Made by a program: the position numbers and the translations under genes
Shown: positions 55,083 through 63,843 of the stretch, piece after piece
Layout of the letters: each line of letters begins with the position of its first letter
How positions within the stretch are numbered: position 1 is the stretch's first letter
The notes under the pieces: generated by a model
What the model was told of the DNA's origin: nothing
Databases searched by the model: none
The model's input: the letters and a program-made list of their open reading frames with translations, nothing else
Assembly (NCBI GenBank): GCA_027488985.1
Contig: JAIYAR010000016.1
Coordinates: 62,001 to 126,000 of the forward strand
Direction of reading: 5' to 3'
Source of the DNA: Comamonadaceae bacterium
Lineage (GTDB): Bacteria > Pseudomonadota > Gammaproteobacteria > Burkholderiales > Burkholderiaceae_C
Length of the DNA: 64,000 nucleotides

Positions 55083-55364
55083 TTAGATCTTGTGCTGGTC
55101 GCTGTAAGGCAGCATCGCCAGGAAGCGAGCGCGCTTGATAGCGGTGTTCAGTTGGCGCTGGAAAATAGCGCGGGTGCCGGTCAGGCGTGCGGGAATGATC
55201 TTGCCGTTTTCAGCGATGAAATCACGCAAAGTGTCGATGTCTTTGTAGTCGATTTCTTCCACACCGGTCACGGTGAAGCGGCAGAAACGCTTGCGCTTGA
55301 ACAGCAGCGATTGGGTGTTGCGCTTGGGGCGCTTGTCTTTGTTGAAACGTTTTGGTCCGGGCAT
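55083..55364 (-). CDS. rpsR: 30S ribosomal protein S18
   Basis: A 93-residue protein with the S18 core ([20 protein letters not shown], then [20 protein letters not shown]) and a basic N-terminal extension. It binds S6 in the small-subunit platform. It lies between priB and rplI. Confidence 0.98.
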   Translation of the reverse strand: MPGPKRFNKDKRPKRNTQSLLFKRKRFCRFTVTGVEEIDYKDIDTLRDFIAENGKIIPARLTGTRAIFQRQLNTAIKRARFLAMLPYSDQHKI

Positions 55365-55381
55365 GATGGACTCCTAAAAAA

Positions 55382-55675
55382 TTAATCTTGCAAAAATTCT
55401 TGAATGTGGAAAACGACTGACTTCCCCTGTCGTGCATTAGCCAAAAAACCGGTGAAGTTCCAGACACTGCCTATGGCTTGCTTGGCAAGCCGCTCTGCCA
55501 GTGTTCCGAAGGCCACCGCCTTGACTACCACCTTCACGGTTCTGCTACTACCGGCTTCCTGAACGACTGACTCATGTTCAAGTCGCAGATTCAAGGCTGG
55601 TAAGCCTGCCGGTGTGTAGCGCATGGTTTCGACCTCTGCGATACAAGCACCTAGAACCAATGAATTCGCTTGCAC
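55382..55675 (-). CDS. priB: Primosomal replication protein N
   Basis: A 97-residue single-stranded-DNA-binding OB-fold protein (MRYTPAGLPALNLRLEHES, then VKAVAFGTLAERLAKQAIGS). It helps PriA reload DnaB at stalled forks. Its place between rpsF and rpsR is the typical proteobacterial arrangement. Confidence 0.95.
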   Translation of the reverse strand: MQANSLVLGACIAEVETMRYTPAGLPALNLRLEHESVVQEAGSSRTVKVVVKAVAFGTLAERLAKQAIGSVWNFTGFLANARQGKSVVFHIQEFLQD

Positions 55676-55708
55676 TCCTTAACGGGAAAGGTCTGTTGAC
55701 CCGTTCAA

Positions 55709-56074
55709 TTAGGCTTGGTACTCGGCCTGCTGGGCCTTGCGTGCGTCTTCACGCTCGACTGTCTTCATCATGGAAGAAGGACCGGTTTCGGCTTTCTTCT
55801 TGGACACAGTCAGGTGACGCAACACGGCGTCGTTGAACTTGAACGCGTGTTCCAGTTCAGACATCACAGCCTGGTCAGCTTCAATGTTGACGCACAGGTA
55901 GTGGGCCTTGGCCAACTTGTTGATCATGTAAACCATCTGACGACGGCCCCAGTCTTCAACACGGTGCACCTTGCCACCGCCAGCGGTGATCATGCCCTTG
56001 TAACGCTCCAGCATTGCAGGAACTTGTTCGCTCTGATCCGGGTGGATCATGAGGATGATTTCGTAATGACGCAT
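55709..56074 (-). CDS. rpsF: 30S ribosomal protein S6
   Basis: A 121-residue protein with the S6 signature [20 protein letters not shown] and [26 protein letters not shown] lies just before the ATG at 56074. First gene of the rpsF-priB-rpsR-rplI operon, with its own strong promoter at 56160-56188 and a leader that can fold into an S6:S18-type hairpin. Confidence 0.98.
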   Translation of the reverse strand: MRHYEIILMIHPDQSEQVPAMLERYKGMITAGGGKVHRVEDWGRRQMVYMINKLAKAHYLCVNIEADQAVMSELEHAFKFNDAVLRHLTVSKKKAETGPSSMMKTVEREDARKAQQAEYQA

Positions 56075-56114
56075 TGATACTCCTTGAGGATTTCCCAGCA
56101 TCTGGGTTGATAAA

Positions 56115-56144
56115 GCTGCCCCCGGCGTCTAGACAGGGTGCAGC
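56115..56144 (-). ncRNA. Putative S6:S18 leader hairpin of rpsF
   Basis: In the rpsF leader GCTGC pairs with GCAGC and an adjacent CCC pairs with GGG, leaving a loop that contains GCCG. The S6:S18 autoregulatory motif known from many bacteria is a hairpin with an unpaired CCG. The match is by eye. A second hairpin CCCAG/CTGGG (56094-56106) lies next to the ribosome site. Confidence 0.45.
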
Positions 56145-56159
56145 AAGGCGAAGCCTATG

Positions 56160-56188
56160 ATTATAGCCTATCCCAAGGGAGGTGCCAA
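56160..56188 (-). promoter_or_regulatory. Sigma-70 promoter of the rpsF operon
   Basis: On the minus strand TTGGCA (56183-56188) and TATAAT (56160-56165) are separated by exactly 17 bases; only one base differs from the -35 consensus. It overlaps the end of the symporter gene. The expected leader is about 78 bases. Confidence 0.8.
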
Positions 56189-58474
56189 ATCTCGCTCCTC
56201 TGAGCTCTCTGACACAGTAAGCAAGCTCACTGCAATGGCCACAGCAAATCCCACCGGAACACCAAAAACGCCCGCAGAAACCGGTTGAATGCCAAACCAA
56301 AGATGATCGCCAGTGAAGTCAAACCATTGCCGGAGCACCGGAATGTTCAACACCATATAAAGGACAGTGGTCCCCAAACCCGCCAACATTCCCGCTACTG
56401 CGCCCGCACGGGACATTCCTTTCCAGAATATCCCGAGCACCATTGCGGGCACGAATGCTGCGCCCGCCAAAGAGAAAGACGCAGACACCAAATGCAAAAT
56501 ACCCGCAGGCCTTTGCGCCGCGGCGTAAGCGGCCATCAAGGCCACGACCAGCAATGCGAACTTGGACAACATCACCCGCCGCATGGCCTCGGCCTTGTTA
56601 CTTTTTCCTTCAAAGTAAACGTCATGTGCGAGGGCATTCCCTATCGTGAGAAGAAGTCCGTCTGCCGTTGACAGTGCTGCAGCCAATCCGCCTGCGGCAA
56701 CAAGCACGGACACCACATACGGCAAGCCCCCGATATCCGGCGAGGCCAACATCACCAGGTCAGCACCGACCTTGAGCTCTGCAAACTGCAATACACCGTC
56801 TTTGTTTACATCACTGAAAGACAGGAGGTTGGGATCCTTGGACCATTGCAGCATCCACGAGGGAAGTTGCTCAAAGGGCTGCCCCACTATGTTCGCCATG
56901 ATTTCATATTTCACCAACACTGCCAGCGCCGGAGCGGATAAATAAAGCAGCGCGATAAACACCAAAGACCAGGCCACGGAGCTCCTCGCTTGTGACACGC
57001 CAGGCGTGGTGTAGAAACGGGTGAGGAGGTGCGGCAAGCCCGCGGTACCAATCATCAAACAAAACATCAAGGCCAAAAAATTGGCTCGGGAATGCTGGAA
57101 TTCAGCCTGTGACTCCGGCGTTCCATTGGGGTCGCCCGCAAAAGCACGGGTCTGCGGCGCCATGCCACCCAATGCCTGCGCCCGCTCCGAGTTTTCAACC
57201 ATCCCCCGGGTCCAGATCTCCTTGGCTTCAATTGCATCTTTGGGAAGCGATGCCAATGCCTTCCTGGTGGACTGGACCAACGCATCGGGGGCTTTGCTGT
57301 CACCCAGAACGCGGAGCTGGCGACGCAATTCATCGCGCTCCTCGGCAAGAGACGCTTCTACATTTTGCAACTTGCGTTTGAACTCTTCCGCACGACTCGC
57401 ATAGGCCGCTACAACCGCCTGTTCATCGGGAGAAACTCCAAATGCCTGCTCCATTTGCGTGATCTTGGCGAGCTGCTGCCCGAAGGCAATGGGTGCAAAA
57501 GGGTTACCGGTCTGCTGGTAAGAAAGCCACGACACCGGAATCAGAAAGGCAAGAATGATGACCACATACTGGGTCACCTGGGTCCACGTGACGGCACGCA
57601 TACCGCCCAAGAAGGAGCAGACCAATACGCCGCCCAAGGCCAACAAAATTCCGATTTCAAAGTGGACGCCAGTCAAGCGGGAAGTGATCAATCCCACGCC
57701 GTACAACTGTGCAACCACGTAAGTGAATGAACACAGGACAGCTGACCATGCGGCAATACGGCGCGGCCAATGGCCGCCAAACCGGACCCGGAAAAAATCA
57801 GGCACGGTATACAGATTCATGCGTCGCAAATAAGGAGCAACCAGCAGTGCGACAAGGCAGAACCCGCCCGTCCAGCCCAGAACATAGGCCAATCCACCAG
57901 GCTGCGTTCCCGAGCCACTGAAGCCTTGCGAATACAAGCCACCGGCGAGACTGATGAACGACGCCGCACTCATCCAATCCGCTGCGGTCGCCATGCCGTT
58001 GTAAAAGCCAGGAATACGCCGGCCCGCTACGTAGTATTCATTGGCATCTGCAGTTCGGGCAAAGACACCGATCACTGCATACAGCACCAACGTGACAGAC
58101 AAAAAAATGCCGGCCACCCAGGCTCTGGGCAAACCCCAGTACTCCGCAAGGCCCAATGCTCCCAAAAACAACAAAAGGCCGACAACAAAGACAAAAAACC
58201 GACGATGGAGTGTGGAGGTGTAGAGCCTGAATGCACCGGCATCGAAGACGGAGGCCTCCACCTCCCGCCGATTAGCCAGTACCGCAAACACCACCACGAT
58301 GCCAACAAACACAAGCAAAGCGCCCTGCGCTGCCATCCAATACGCTAATGGCCAAGAGAAAAAGCTCCCGGACAAGTCCCGCGCAAAGAATGTGAATCCG
58401 AAAGAGAAGACAAACCACAGCGCAAGCAAAACAGCATGCAAGCGCCAGTTGCGCCGGGTTGTCGCCTCAGACAT
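56168..58474 (-). CDS. Sodium:solute symporter fused to its DUF4212 small subunit, with an EF-hand-like loop
   Basis: A 768-residue membrane protein, much longer than the usual 550. Residues 1-75 match the DUF4212 small subunit (LWFVFSFGFTFFARDLSG, FSWPLAYWMAAQGALLVFVG), normally a separate gene. From about residue 95 it is an SSS-family permease of the acetate/VC_2705 type (ANEYYVAGRRIPGFYNGMAT). Residues 340-445 form a charged, coiled-coil-like insert. Residues 555-566 (DVNKDGVLQFAE) fit the EF-hand calcium loop. The substrate is probably a small carboxylate. Its ATG overlaps the ppsA stop by one base (TGATG), tying it to gluconeogenesis. Confidence 0.88.
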   Translation of the reverse strand: MSEATTRRNWRLHAVLLALWFVFSFGFTFFARDLSGSFFSWPLAYWMAAQGALLVFVGIVVVFAVLANRREVEASVFDAGAFRLYTSTLHRRFFVFVVGLLLFLGALGLAEYWGLPRAWVAGIFLSVTLVLYAVIGVFARTADANEYYVAGRRIPGFYNGMATAADWMSAASFISLAGGLYSQGFSGSGTQPGGLAYVLGWTGGFCLVALLVAPYLRRMNLYTVPDFFRVRFGGHWPRRIAAWSAVLCSFTYVVAQLYGVGLITSRLTGVHFEIGILLALGGVLVCSFLGGMRAVTWTQVTQYVVIILAFLIPVSWLSYQQTGNPFAPIAFGQQLAKITQMEQAFGVSPDEQAVVAAYASRAEEFKRKLQNVEASLAEERDELRRQLRVLGDSKAPDALVQSTRKALASLPKDAIEAKEIWTRGMVENSERAQALGGMAPQTRAFAGDPNGTPESQAEFQHSRANFLALMFCLMIGTAGLPHLLTRFYTTPGVSQARSSVAWSLVFIALLYLSAPALAVLVKYEIMANIVGQPFEQLPSWMLQWSKDPNLLSFSDVNKDGVLQFAELKVGADLVMLASPDIGGLPYVVSVLVAAGGLAAALSTADGLLLTIGNALAHDVYFEGKSNKAEAMRRVMLSKFALLVVALMAAYAAAQRPAGILHLVSASFSLAGAAFVPAMVLGIFWKGMSRAGAVAGMLAGLGTTVLYMVLNIPVLRQWFDFTGDHLWFGIQPVSAGVFGVPVGFAVAIAVSLLTVSESSEERDLAPPLG

Positions 58475-60864
58475 CAGACCGCGAGCTGCTGCCAGGTGGC
58501 AATTACCGAGTCAGGATTCAGCGAGATGGAGGATATCCCCTGCTGCTCCAGCCACTTGGCAAAGTCTGGGTGATCGCTGGGCCCCTGGCCGCAAATGCCT
58601 ACGTACTTGCCTTGACGCTTGCAAGCATCGATCGCCATTGTGATCAGTGCTTTCACCGCCGGGTCACGCTCATCAAAGTCGGCGGCCAAAAGATCCAGAC
58701 CGGAGTCACGGTCCAGCCCCAGGGACAGTTGGGTCAAGTCATTGGAGCCGATCGAGAAACCATCGAAGAACTCCAGGAACTGATCGGCCAGGATGGCGTT
58801 ACTCGGGATCTCGCACATCATGATCAGCTTGAGGTCTGCCTCGCCGCGGCGCAAACCATAGCGACCCAGCAATTCGGTCACCCGCTTTGCCTGACCCAAG
58901 GTGCGCACAAACGGCACCATGACCTGCACATTGGAAAGCCCCATCTCATTGCGTACGCGCTTGAGGGCCTCGCATTCCATGGCAAAAGCTTCACCGAACT
59001 CGGTGCTGATGTAGCGGGCAGCGCCGCGGAAGCCGAGCATGGGGTTTTCTTCTTCCGGCTCATACCGGCTGCCACCGATCAGTTTGCGATACTCGTTGCT
59101 CTTGAAGTCGCTCAAACGCACGATCACGGGCTTGGGCCAGAAAGCCGCTGCAATGGTTGCCACGCCCTCTGCCACCCGGTCCACATAAAACGCGCGGGGC
59201 GACGCGTGGCCGCGCGCAACAGATTCCACCGCCTTCTTGAGATCTGCGTCCACATTGGGGTAGTCCAGGATGGCCTTGGGGTGCACACCAATATTGTTGT
59301 TAATGATGAACTCCAGACGGGCCAAGCCTACGCCTTGGTTAGGCAGTTGGCAGAAATCGAATGCCAGCTGGGGGTTGCCCACATTCATCATGATCTTGAC
59401 GGAGATGTCGGGCATCACGCCGCGCTGGACTTCAGACACTTCCGTTTCCAACAAACCGTCGTAGATGAAGCCGGTATCGCCTTCGGCACAACTGACCGTG
59501 ACCAGCATGCCTTCCTTCAACAAGTCCGTGGCGTTGCCGCAACCCACTACCGCTGGGATCCCGAGTTCACGCGCGATGATGGCCGCATGGCAGGTACGGC
59601 CACCTCGGTTGGTCACGATGGCGCTGGCGCGCTTCATGACAGGCTCCCAATTGGGGTCGGTCATGTCGGTGACCAGCACGTCGCCGGCCTGCACCTTGTC
59701 CATCTCGCTGATGTTGTGCACGATGCGTACCGGGCCCGTACCGATCTTCTGTCCGATCGCACGGCCTTCGGCCACCACATTGCCTTTGCCTTTGAGCTTG
59801 TAGCGGTACTCTGCCGTTGCGCCCGCCTGGCTTTTCACGGTCTCAGGGCGCGCTTGCAGAATATAGAGCTGTCCGTCGATACCGTCCTTGCCCCATTCGA
59901 TGTCCATCGGACGGCCGTAGTGTTCCTCAATCACCAAGGCGTATTTGGCCAATTGCTCCACGTCAGCATCGGTGAGGGAATAGCGATTGCGCAATTCGGT
60001 GGGTACATCGGTGGTTTTGACCAGCTTGCCTCCTGCCGCCTTTTCCTCCGCAGTTGTGAAAACCATCTGCAACAGTTTGGAGCCCAGGTTGCGGCGAATC
60101 ACGGCCCGATTGCCCGCTTTGAGCATGGGCTTGTGCACATAGAACTCATCCGGGTTCACAGCACCCTGCACCACGGTTTCACCCAAGCCATAGCTGGAAG
60201 TAATGAAAACCACTTGATCAAATCCGGACTCGGTATCGATCGTAAACATCACGCCGGCAGCACCGAGATCCGACCGCACCATGCGCTGCACGCCTGCGCT
60301 CAAGGCCACTACATCATGGGCAAAACCCTTGTGTACCCGGTAGCTGATAGCCCGGTCGTTGTACAGGGAGGCGAACACTTCCTTCATCTTGTGGAGTACG
60401 TCTTCAATGCCCACCACGTTCAAAAAGGTTTCCTGCTGGCCGGCAAATGAGGCATCGGGCAAGTCTTCTGCAGTCGCAGAAGAACGAACCGCAAAACTGG
60501 CTTGGTCGTTCCCCGCAGACAAAGTTGCGAAACCTTCACGAATGGCTTTTTCAAGATCAGCCGGAAAAGGCTGGGCCTCCACCATGGAACGGATTTCGGC
60601 ACCCACCAGCGCCAATGCACGCACATCTTCGGTATCCAGGGTTTTCAATTTGGCGCTGATTTTGTCGGCCAAACCATCATGGGCCAAAAACTGGCGAAAC
60701 GCGTGGGCTGTGGTCGCGAATCCTGTGGGGACCCGCACGCCTTGCGGTAGCTGAGAAATCATCTCCCCCAAGCTGGCGTTCTTGCCGCCGACGGACTCAA
60801 CGTCCGTCATGCGCAAGCGCTCGAAAGGCACGACCAGGTCGGTCGCATTGAAAAGTTCAGACAT
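58474..60864 (-). CDS. ppsA: Phosphoenolpyruvate synthase
   Basis: A 796-residue enzyme that converts pyruvate, ATP and water to phosphoenolpyruvate, AMP and phosphate. It has an N-terminal ATP-grasp domain, the swivelling phosphohistidine H426 in [14 protein letters not shown] with the regulatory threonine T424 two residues before, and a C-terminal TIM-barrel with [20 protein letters not shown] lies 7 bases before the ATG. The divergent neighbour ppsR encodes its regulatory kinase/phosphorylase. Confidence 0.98.
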   Translation of the reverse strand: MSELFNATDLVVPFERLRMTDVESVGGKNASLGEMISQLPQGVRVPTGFATTAHAFRQFLAHDGLADKISAKLKTLDTEDVRALALVGAEIRSMVEAQPFPADLEKAIREGFATLSAGNDQASFAVRSSATAEDLPDASFAGQQETFLNVVGIEDVLHKMKEVFASLYNDRAISYRVHKGFAHDVVALSAGVQRMVRSDLGAAGVMFTIDTESGFDQVVFITSSYGLGETVVQGAVNPDEFYVHKPMLKAGNRAVIRRNLGSKLLQMVFTTAEEKAAGGKLVKTTDVPTELRNRYSLTDADVEQLAKYALVIEEHYGRPMDIEWGKDGIDGQLYILQARPETVKSQAGATAEYRYKLKGKGNVVAEGRAIGQKIGTGPVRIVHNISEMDKVQAGDVLVTDMTDPNWEPVMKRASAIVTNRGGRTCHAAIIARELGIPAVVGCGNATDLLKEGMLVTVSCAEGDTGFIYDGLLETEVSEVQRGVMPDISVKIMMNVGNPQLAFDFCQLPNQGVGLARLEFIINNNIGVHPKAILDYPNVDADLKKAVESVARGHASPRAFYVDRVAEGVATIAAAFWPKPVIVRLSDFKSNEYRKLIGGSRYEPEEENPMLGFRGAARYISTEFGEAFAMECEALKRVRNEMGLSNVQVMVPFVRTLGQAKRVTELLGRYGLRRGEADLKLIMMCEIPSNAILADQFLEFFDGFSIGSNDLTQLSLGLDRDSGLDLLAADFDERDPAVKALITMAIDACKRQGKYVGICGQGPSDHPDFAKWLEQQGISSISLNPDSVIATWQQLAV

Positions 60865-61071
60865 AGGATGCTCCAGAAGTTAAAACCTTTCCATGACCCT
60901 CCGGGGGAAGGCCGCGCCGCCTGTCACTTTCCTGTTGTTGCTGTTGTGGGAAACGTAACGGGTACCTAAATGCGCTAAATTGCGATGATTGTAGGTGCGC
61001 ACAGGGCCTAACCCGATTACGGAAAACCCCTGCGCCCTTGCAGCTGACTGACGCCTTCCACACGGACCACC

Positions 61072-61893
61072 ATGCCCCAACGCTCTGTATTCTTCATCTC
61101 TGACGGCACCGGCATCACTGCCGAAACCTTCGGCAACGCCATCCTGGCCCAGTTCGAAACCAAAGCACGGCACGTGAGACTGCCCTTTGTGGACACGGTC
61201 GACAAAGCCCACCAGGCAGTGCGGCAGATCAACCACACTGGCGTGGTGGACGGCAACAAGCCCATCGTTTTCACGACTCTGGTGAATATGGATGTACTCA
61301 GAGTGATCCAGGAAGGTTGCCAGGGCATGTTGCTCGATATGTTCGGCATGTTTGTGCACCCGCTCGAGCAGGAGCTCGGACTTAAATCCAACCACCGCAT
61401 CGGCCGCTTCAGTGACGCCAGCAAGAGCAAGGAATACCACGACCGGATTGAAGCCATCAACTTTTCGTTGGCGCACGACGATGGCCAGAGCAACCGCGAC
61501 CTGGAACAGAGCGACGTGATCCTTGTAGGGGTGAGCCGTAGCGGCAAAACCCCCACGTCGTTGTACCTGGCCATGCAGTATGGTCTCAAGGCATCCAACT
61601 ACCCGCTGATACCTGAAGACTTTGAGCGTCGCCAGCTCCCCCCTGCCTTGGTGCCGCACCGCGGAAAAATCTTCGGTTTGACGATACAACCGGAACGCCT
61701 GTCAGAGATACGCAATGAAAGGCGTCCGAATTCGAAGTACGCTTCCATAGAGAACTGCCGCATGGAAGTGAGCGAAGCCGAGGCCATGATGCGCCGCACG
61801 GGCATACGCTGGCTGTCGACCACGACCAAATCCATCGAGGAAATCGCTACAACGATTCTTCAGGAGATACACCCCGAGCGACTGGTGTACTGA
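61072..61893 (+). CDS. ppsR: PEP synthase regulatory protein (bifunctional kinase/pyrophosphorylase)
   Basis: A 273-residue DUF299 protein with the P-loop GVSRSGKT at 153-160. It inactivates PpsA by ADP-dependent phosphorylation of the threonine next to the catalytic histidine and reverses this by phosphorolysis. It is divergent from ppsA with 207 bases between them. Its last 47 bases overlap the 3' end of the convergent DUF2325 gene. Confidence 0.96.
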   Translation: MPQRSVFFISDGTGITAETFGNAILAQFETKARHVRLPFVDTVDKAHQAVRQINHTGVVDGNKPIVFTTLVNMDVLRVIQEGCQGMLLDMFGMFVHPLEQELGLKSNHRIGRFSDASKSKEYHDRIEAINFSLAHDDGQSNRDLEQSDVILVGVSRSGKTPTSLYLAMQYGLKASNYPLIPEDFERRQLPPALVPHRGKIFGLTIQPERLSEIRNERRPNSKYASIENCRMEVSEAEAMMRRTGIRWLSTTTKSIEEIATTILQEIHPERLVY

Positions 61894-63148
61894 GCGCCTG
61901 CAGCTTGCGCTCCAGCGTCGATGTGCTGGAGTTTTCGACATACACGCACTGCTTGCCAGTGCGTTTGCAAAAGTCTTTCACCCTCCAGTACGCGTTGTGG
62001 CTGATACAACCAGTCTGGCAAATCACCAGATCAGCAGCAGCAAGGCTGGCGTCAAGCACAGACGCGTTGTCTTCCACACCGCCATCATGGTGCGCAAACC
62101 GGCCGCCTACCCGCTCGACCACTTCGCGGTAGTTCGCGATGTTTCCGCTGCGCCCGCCTACACAAAGAACCATCTTCTGATGTAAGCGAACCGGCACAAC
62201 GGCGCGCGCCGGGGAAGGGTTTCCGCCGGGCAATTCCTGCCGTGCAGTCCAGGATGACTCTTGGGCCACGCGCTCTGCCGCCTGCAAACGGCGCCGTAGA
62301 TCCGCGTTTTGCGCCTCCAGGGCTTCTTGTCGCTGAATCATGCGCTCCAGGCGAACTTTCAGGTCCTCTTTTTCCTGCAGGTCGGGAATGGACTGCCGCA
62401 GGTTTTCCAAGTCCTCCGCCATAAACGCCAGGCGGCTGTCTTTGCGGATTGCTTCTGCGCGAGCCTGCACCAGGGTGGCCTGCAAACGCTCCAATTCCGC
62501 ATGCTTCTGCGCCATGACTCTCGTGATGCGTTCTTGCACTTTGCCCAACTCGCGACCCAGCACCGCGTTCTCTTCAGCCAGTGCATTGAAGCGGGCTATC
62601 TCCAGCCGGACACCTGCACCCGCCTGATGCTGAAACATGTGCAAGTCCTTGCACATCGCATCACGTAGCGAAGCCTCACACCGGGGATGGGTAAGCGCAG
62701 CCCAAAAGGCGCCAGCCACGTCGCCGGCCCTCAGATAGCGAACCCACAAGTCGGCTACAGCCAGCGAGTTCTTGGCTGCTCTGAAAGCCTGAATTTCCCG
62801 CGCATATCGGGCCTCCAAATCGGCTTGCATCAGCTCCGCCAGTTTGCTTCGACGTGCGGCCTCCGAGACTGCACCTGCGTGTATCTCATAGTCATTGGCC
62901 AGAGCGTTGGCCCCCAGAGATTTGTTGAGCAGGCGCCGGAGAACATCCATGGGCAGACACACGCCGATCAAGGGGCAATGGCAGTGACTGTCCAGTTCCC
63001 ACAGGCGCCGCCTGCGGGAACCGGTTCCGCCTTCTGTACCCGAAGCTGCGGGTGGTGCGCCATACACTGACTCTGCAACTCTTGAAGGCTCCGAAAGCGC
63101 TATTATTTTCATAGCTTCTAGCGCATTATTCACGTGGGCTACAGGCAT
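61847..63148 (-). CDS. DUF2325 protein with N-terminal Cys/His motif and coiled coil
   Basis: A 433-residue protein. Near the N-terminus lies a Cys/His motif, HCHCPLIGVC (residues 55-64), with further candidates C157, C166, H170 and H174 (CKDLHMFQH). A coiled coil spans about 185-300. The C-terminal DUF2325 domain (326-410) carries C377, C381, H384, C394 and C401. Function unknown; the motifs suggest metal or redox sensing. GGAG precedes the ATG at 63148, which overlaps the stop of the 71-residue gene upstream (TAATG). Residues 2-17 are encoded by a dispersed repeat. Third gene of an operon divergent from bacterioferritin. Confidence 0.82.
   Translation of the reverse strand: MPVAHVNNALEAMKIIALSEPSRVAESVYGAPPAASGTEGGTGSRRRRLWELDSHCHCPLIGVCLPMDVLRRLLNKSLGANALANDYEIHAGAVSEAARRSKLAELMQADLEARYAREIQAFRAAKNSLAVADLWVRYLRAGDVAGAFWAALTHPRCEASLRDAMCKDLHMFQHQAGAGVRLEIARFNALAEENAVLGRELGKVQERITRVMAQKHAELERLQATLVQARAEAIRKDSRLAFMAEDLENLRQSIPDLQEKEDLKVRLERMIQRQEALEAQNADLRRRLQAAERVAQESSWTARQELPGGNPSPARAVVPVRLHQKMVLCVGGRSGNIANYREVVERVGGRFAHHDGGVEDNASVLDASLAAADLVICQTGCISHNAYWRVKDFCKRTGKQCVYVENSSTSTLERKLQALSTPVARGVSPEESL
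63099..63146 (+). repeat. Dispersed repeat, copy 10, inside a coding region
   Basis: Reads GCTATTATTTTCATAGC, TTCTAGCGCATTATTCACG, then TGGGCTACAGGC. It abuts the start codon of the DUF2325 gene and is translated antisense as that protein's first residues. Confidence 0.8.
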
Positions 63149-63363
63149 TATTTATCTCCAAGCGAATCGGTGTTGGCGGGTGCTGCAGCAAGGAATCTTT
63201 CACGCCAAGCGAGGCGGGGGGCTTGCTGTTTGCGTCGAGCAGGTTTACCCGGGTGCAGCTCAGTCTCGGGTGCGCAGCAGGCACATAGGGCGCGATAGCG
63301 GCCATTTTGGCGCCAGTGCGCACTGGCATCTTCAGCCAACCAGCTCGTGACGGCGGAGCTCAT
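63148..63363 (-). CDS. Small Cys-containing protein of the DUF2325 operon
   Basis: A 71-residue basic protein of no recognised family, with a CACC cluster (C27, C29, C30). No signal or membrane helix. It is bounded by two coupling overlaps: ATGA with the upstream gene (63360-63363) and TAATG with the DUF2325 gene (63148). This supports it as a real gene. The Cys cluster could bind a metal; that is inference. Confidence 0.6.
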   Translation of the reverse strand: MSSAVTSWLAEDASAHWRQNGRYRALCACCAPETELHPGKPARRKQQAPRLAWRERFLAAAPANTDSLGDK

Positions 63364-63671
63364 TGCAGCCGCTCCGTACTGCTGCACCACGGCATGCCAG
63401 CCAGTCGCGTCGGACCCACATCCATACAGGCGAGCTCACTGCGCCAACCTTGACGCAAGGTCCACAGGAGTGCCTGAAAACCCGGCGAAAACAAGGGCAC
63501 TTCCGAAAGTGCACCCAGATTGGCAATGATCTTGGCAATCATCAGCTCACGGTGGGCGGCGCAACGGCTTTGCGCATGCCCTGTCATCAACGCCAATGTG
63601 CTGGCGAGAAGCGCTTCGCTGCTTTGCAAGTCATAGCTTTCATCCTGATAGATATCCCGCTTGTTCTGCAT
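63360..63671 (-). CDS. Hypothetical helical protein, first gene of the DUF2325 operon
   Basis: A 103-residue protein, probably mostly alpha-helical ([40 protein letters not shown]). It contains three Cys and two His but no known motif. AGGAG lies a few bases before the ATG at 63671. It is coupled to the next gene by an ATGA overlap. A Fur-like site lies 53 bases upstream, shared with the divergent bacterioferritin gene. Confidence 0.65.
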   Translation of the reverse strand: MQNKRDIYQDESYDLQSSEALLASTLALMTGHAQSRCAAHRELMIAKIIANLGALSEVPLFSPGFQALLWTLRQGWRSELACMDVGPTRLAGMPWCSSTERLQ

Positions 63672-63723
63672 CACATCTCCTGAAAGCGCATGCACTGGAT
63701 ATACATGCTCAAACAAAGTCTAT

Positions 63724-63742
63724 GCGAATCATTCTCATTTGA
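63724..63742. promoter_or_regulatory. Putative Fur box between bacterioferritin and the DUF2325 operon
   Basis: GCGAATCATTCTCATTTGA matches 11 of 19 positions of the Fur consensus by eye, including the central AAT-ATT-TCATT pattern. It lies in the 172-base divergent region, 101 bases upstream of the bacterioferritin start. Confidence 0.55.
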
Positions 63743-63754
63743 CGAGGATTAACC

Positions 63755-63817
63755 ATGGACCCGGAGTGGGAAATTTCAGAGGCTTTACGCGAGGGCCACG
63801 CACTCATCCTCAGATAA
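63755..63817 (+). CDS. Possible 20-residue small ORF upstream of bacterioferritin
   Basis: ATG at 63755 opens a 20-codon frame ending TAA at 63817, starting [12 protein letters not shown] lies 8 bases upstream. It sits 26 bases before the bacterioferritin start, just after the putative Fur box. It may be a leader peptide or remnant, or chance. Confidence 0.3.
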   Translation: MDPEWEISEALREGHALILR

Positions 63818-63843
63818 TCAGACTTTCACTACAAGGAGCCCCC

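Noticed and set aside
58459..60450. 663-codon frame opposite ppsA
   Set aside because: Shadow of ppsA with low-complexity, His-rich translation; the same holds for 5248-6888 opposite the flavoenzyme.
61847..61893. Frameshift at the ppsR-DUF2325 junction
   Set aside because: Both proteins keep their expected C-termini; the 47-base overlap is a plain convergent overlap on opposite strands.
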